Source: Candidatus Thorarchaeota archaeon
GTDB lineage: Archaea; Asgardarchaeota; Thorarchaeia; Thorarchaeales; Thorarchaeaceae
Assembly: GCA_029855925.1 (NCBI GenBank)
Contig: JAGSHP010000077.1
Coordinates: 1 to 5,208 of the forward strand
DNA length: 5,208 nucleotides
Reading direction: 5' to 3'
Under the pieces are notes generated by a model. It saw nothing but the letters and a program-made list of their open reading frames with translations. It was not told the origin of the DNA and did no database searches. The translations under genes were made by a program, and so were the position numbers. Positions 4,295 through 5,208 of the stretch are shown one piece after another; the first letter of the stretch is position 1, and every line of letters starts with the position of its first letter.

Positions 4295-5208
4295 ATGGAC
4301 AAGTACATTGAGAGTGTCTACGAAGCGGTCGTCGCCAAGGATCCTACTCAGAAGGAATTCCATCAGGCAGCCCGCGAAGTCCTCGAGTCCTTGGAGCCTG
4401 TTATCCAGAGATACCCCAAGTACAAGGAGTACTCTATTCTTGAGAGAATTGTCGAGCCAGAACGCGTGATCATGTTTCGCGTGCCCTGGAAGGACAAGGA
4501 TGGCAAGATCCAAGTGAATCGAGGTTACCGAGTGCAGTTCAATTCCGCGATTGGCCCATACAAGGGCGGACTACGATTCCACCGAACAGTCAATCTCGGC
4601 ATTTTGAAGTTCCTCGGATTTGAACAAATCTTCAAGAACAGCCTGACTGGTCTGCCAATGGGCGGCGGTAAGGGTGGTTCCGACTTTGATCCACACGGCA
4701 AGACCGATGCAGAGGTTGAAGCCTTTTGTACCAGCTTCATGTTGGAGCTGAACCGGCACATTGGTCAATTCACCGATGTTCCTGCTGGCGACATTGGTGT
4801 CGGTGGACGCGAGATTGGTTATCTCTATGGCGCTTACAGGAAGATCAAGAACCTTCATGGTACTGGTGTCCTGACCGGTAAGGGCTGGGGCTGGGGTGGT
4901 TCACTCATCCGACCCGAGGCTACTGGTTATGGACTTGTCTACTTTGTCGAGGAGATGCTCAAGACAAAGGGCGAGGAGCTGAAGGGCAAGACTGTTGCAA
5001 TCTCAGGTTCTGGTAATGTTGCCCAGTACGCTGCAGAGAAGTGCATCCAGCTCGGTGCCAAGGTTGTCACTATGAGCGACTCCAATGGCAGCATCTATGA
5101 TCCTGACGGTATCGATGCTGAGAAGCTCGCCTGGATCATGGAGTTGAAGAACGTCCGCAGAGGTCGTATCAAGGAGTACGCTGAGCACTTCAATGTTGAA
5201 TACAATCC
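4295..5208 (+). CDS. gdhA: NADP-type glutamate dehydrogenase (partial, C-terminus beyond the right edge)
   Basis: The enzyme interconverts 2-oxoglutarate plus ammonia and glutamate, normally in the assimilatory direction with NADPH. The 304 visible residues align nearly without gaps to the E. coli GdhA type (about 450 residues). Landmarks: VEPERVI at 53-59, GPYKGGLRFH at 87-96 with substrate Lys90, GFEQIFKN at 108-115 with Gln111 and Lys114, PMGGGKGGSD at 121-130 with the catalytic-site Lys126, DVPAGDIGVGGRE at 161-173 with the catalytic Asp166, GGSLIRPEATGYG at 201-213, and the nucleotide fold SGSGNVAQYA at 237-246. SDS at 261-263 after the second strand is what NADP-specific members of this type have. 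About 145 residues remain outside the window. The start at 4295 gives the same N-terminus as E. coli; an in-frame ATG at 4253 would add 14 basic residues. It differs from the shorter hexameric enzymes of Pyrococcus and Sulfolobus, so it may have been acquired from bacteria. Confidence 0.97.
   Translation, partial: MDKYIESVYEAVVAKDPTQKEFHQAAREVLESLEPVIQRYPKYKEYSILERIVEPERVIMFRVPWKDKDGKIQVNRGYRVQFNSAIGPYKGGLRFHRTVNLGILKFLGFEQIFKNSLTGLPMGGGKGGSDFDPHGKTDAEVEAFCTSFMLELNRHIGQFTDVPAGDIGVGGREIGYLYGAYRKIKNLHGTGVLTGKGWGWGGSLIRPEATGYGLVYFVEEMLKTKGEELKGKTVAISGSGNVAQYAAEKCIQLGAKVVTMSDSNGSIYDPDGIDAEKLAWIMELKNVRRGRIKEYAEHFNVEYN

Noticed and set aside
4099..4311. 70-residue plus-strand frame across the PAC2-like/gdhA intergenic region
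   Set aside because: It runs over both promoters and out of frame into gdhA; it is Tyr/His/Cys-rich with no support.
4289..5188. Minus-strand frames opposite glutamate dehydrogenase
   Set aside because: Antisense shadows of a strongly conserved gene.

Overview
The window looks archaeal. TATA-like boxes sit about 25 bases upstream of several starts, some genes appear leaderless or nearly so, the PRPP synthetase is of the archaeal sort, and one gene resembles the PAC2 (proteasome assembly chaperone) family. Base composition is roughly balanced. An Asgard lineage such as Thorarchaeota is a guess from overall impression only; nothing here proves it. No RNA genes, mobile elements, CRISPR arrays or phage genes were seen.

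Layout from left to right: (1) the first 193 residues of a uridine phosphorylase-like enzyme on the minus strand, cut by the left edge; (2) a divergent 74-residue winged-helix protein on the plus strand, sharing a 125-base control region with it; (3) a minus-strand pair, a dCTP deaminase-like gene followed by a PRPP synthetase gene, separated by about 150 bases; (4) a divergent plus-strand gene for an unrecognised 239-residue protein with a C-terminal four-cysteine zinc ribbon; (5) a minus-strand PAC2-like gene whose stop codon is one base from the zinc-ribbon gene's stop; (6) divergent from it, the first 304 residues of an NADP-type glutamate dehydrogenase, cut by the right edge.

Three of the enzymes belong to nucleotide metabolism: nucleoside phosphorolysis, dCTP deamination towards dUMP/dTTP, and PRPP supply for salvage and de novo synthesis. 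Glutamate dehydrogenase joins nitrogen assimilation to this, since glutamate and glutamine feed nucleotide synthesis. The small winged-helix protein and the zinc-ribbon protein each sit divergent to a nucleotide gene and are candidate local regulators, but that is inference from position.

I see no clear new multi-gene system. The most unusual items are a PRPP synthetase that mixes archaeal and plant class II motifs and carries an extra charged segment, a dCTP deaminase with Asn in place of a conserved Asp and a resized active-site loop, the orphan zinc-ribbon protein, and a 13-base palindrome placed between the TATA box and the start of the PAC2-like gene.
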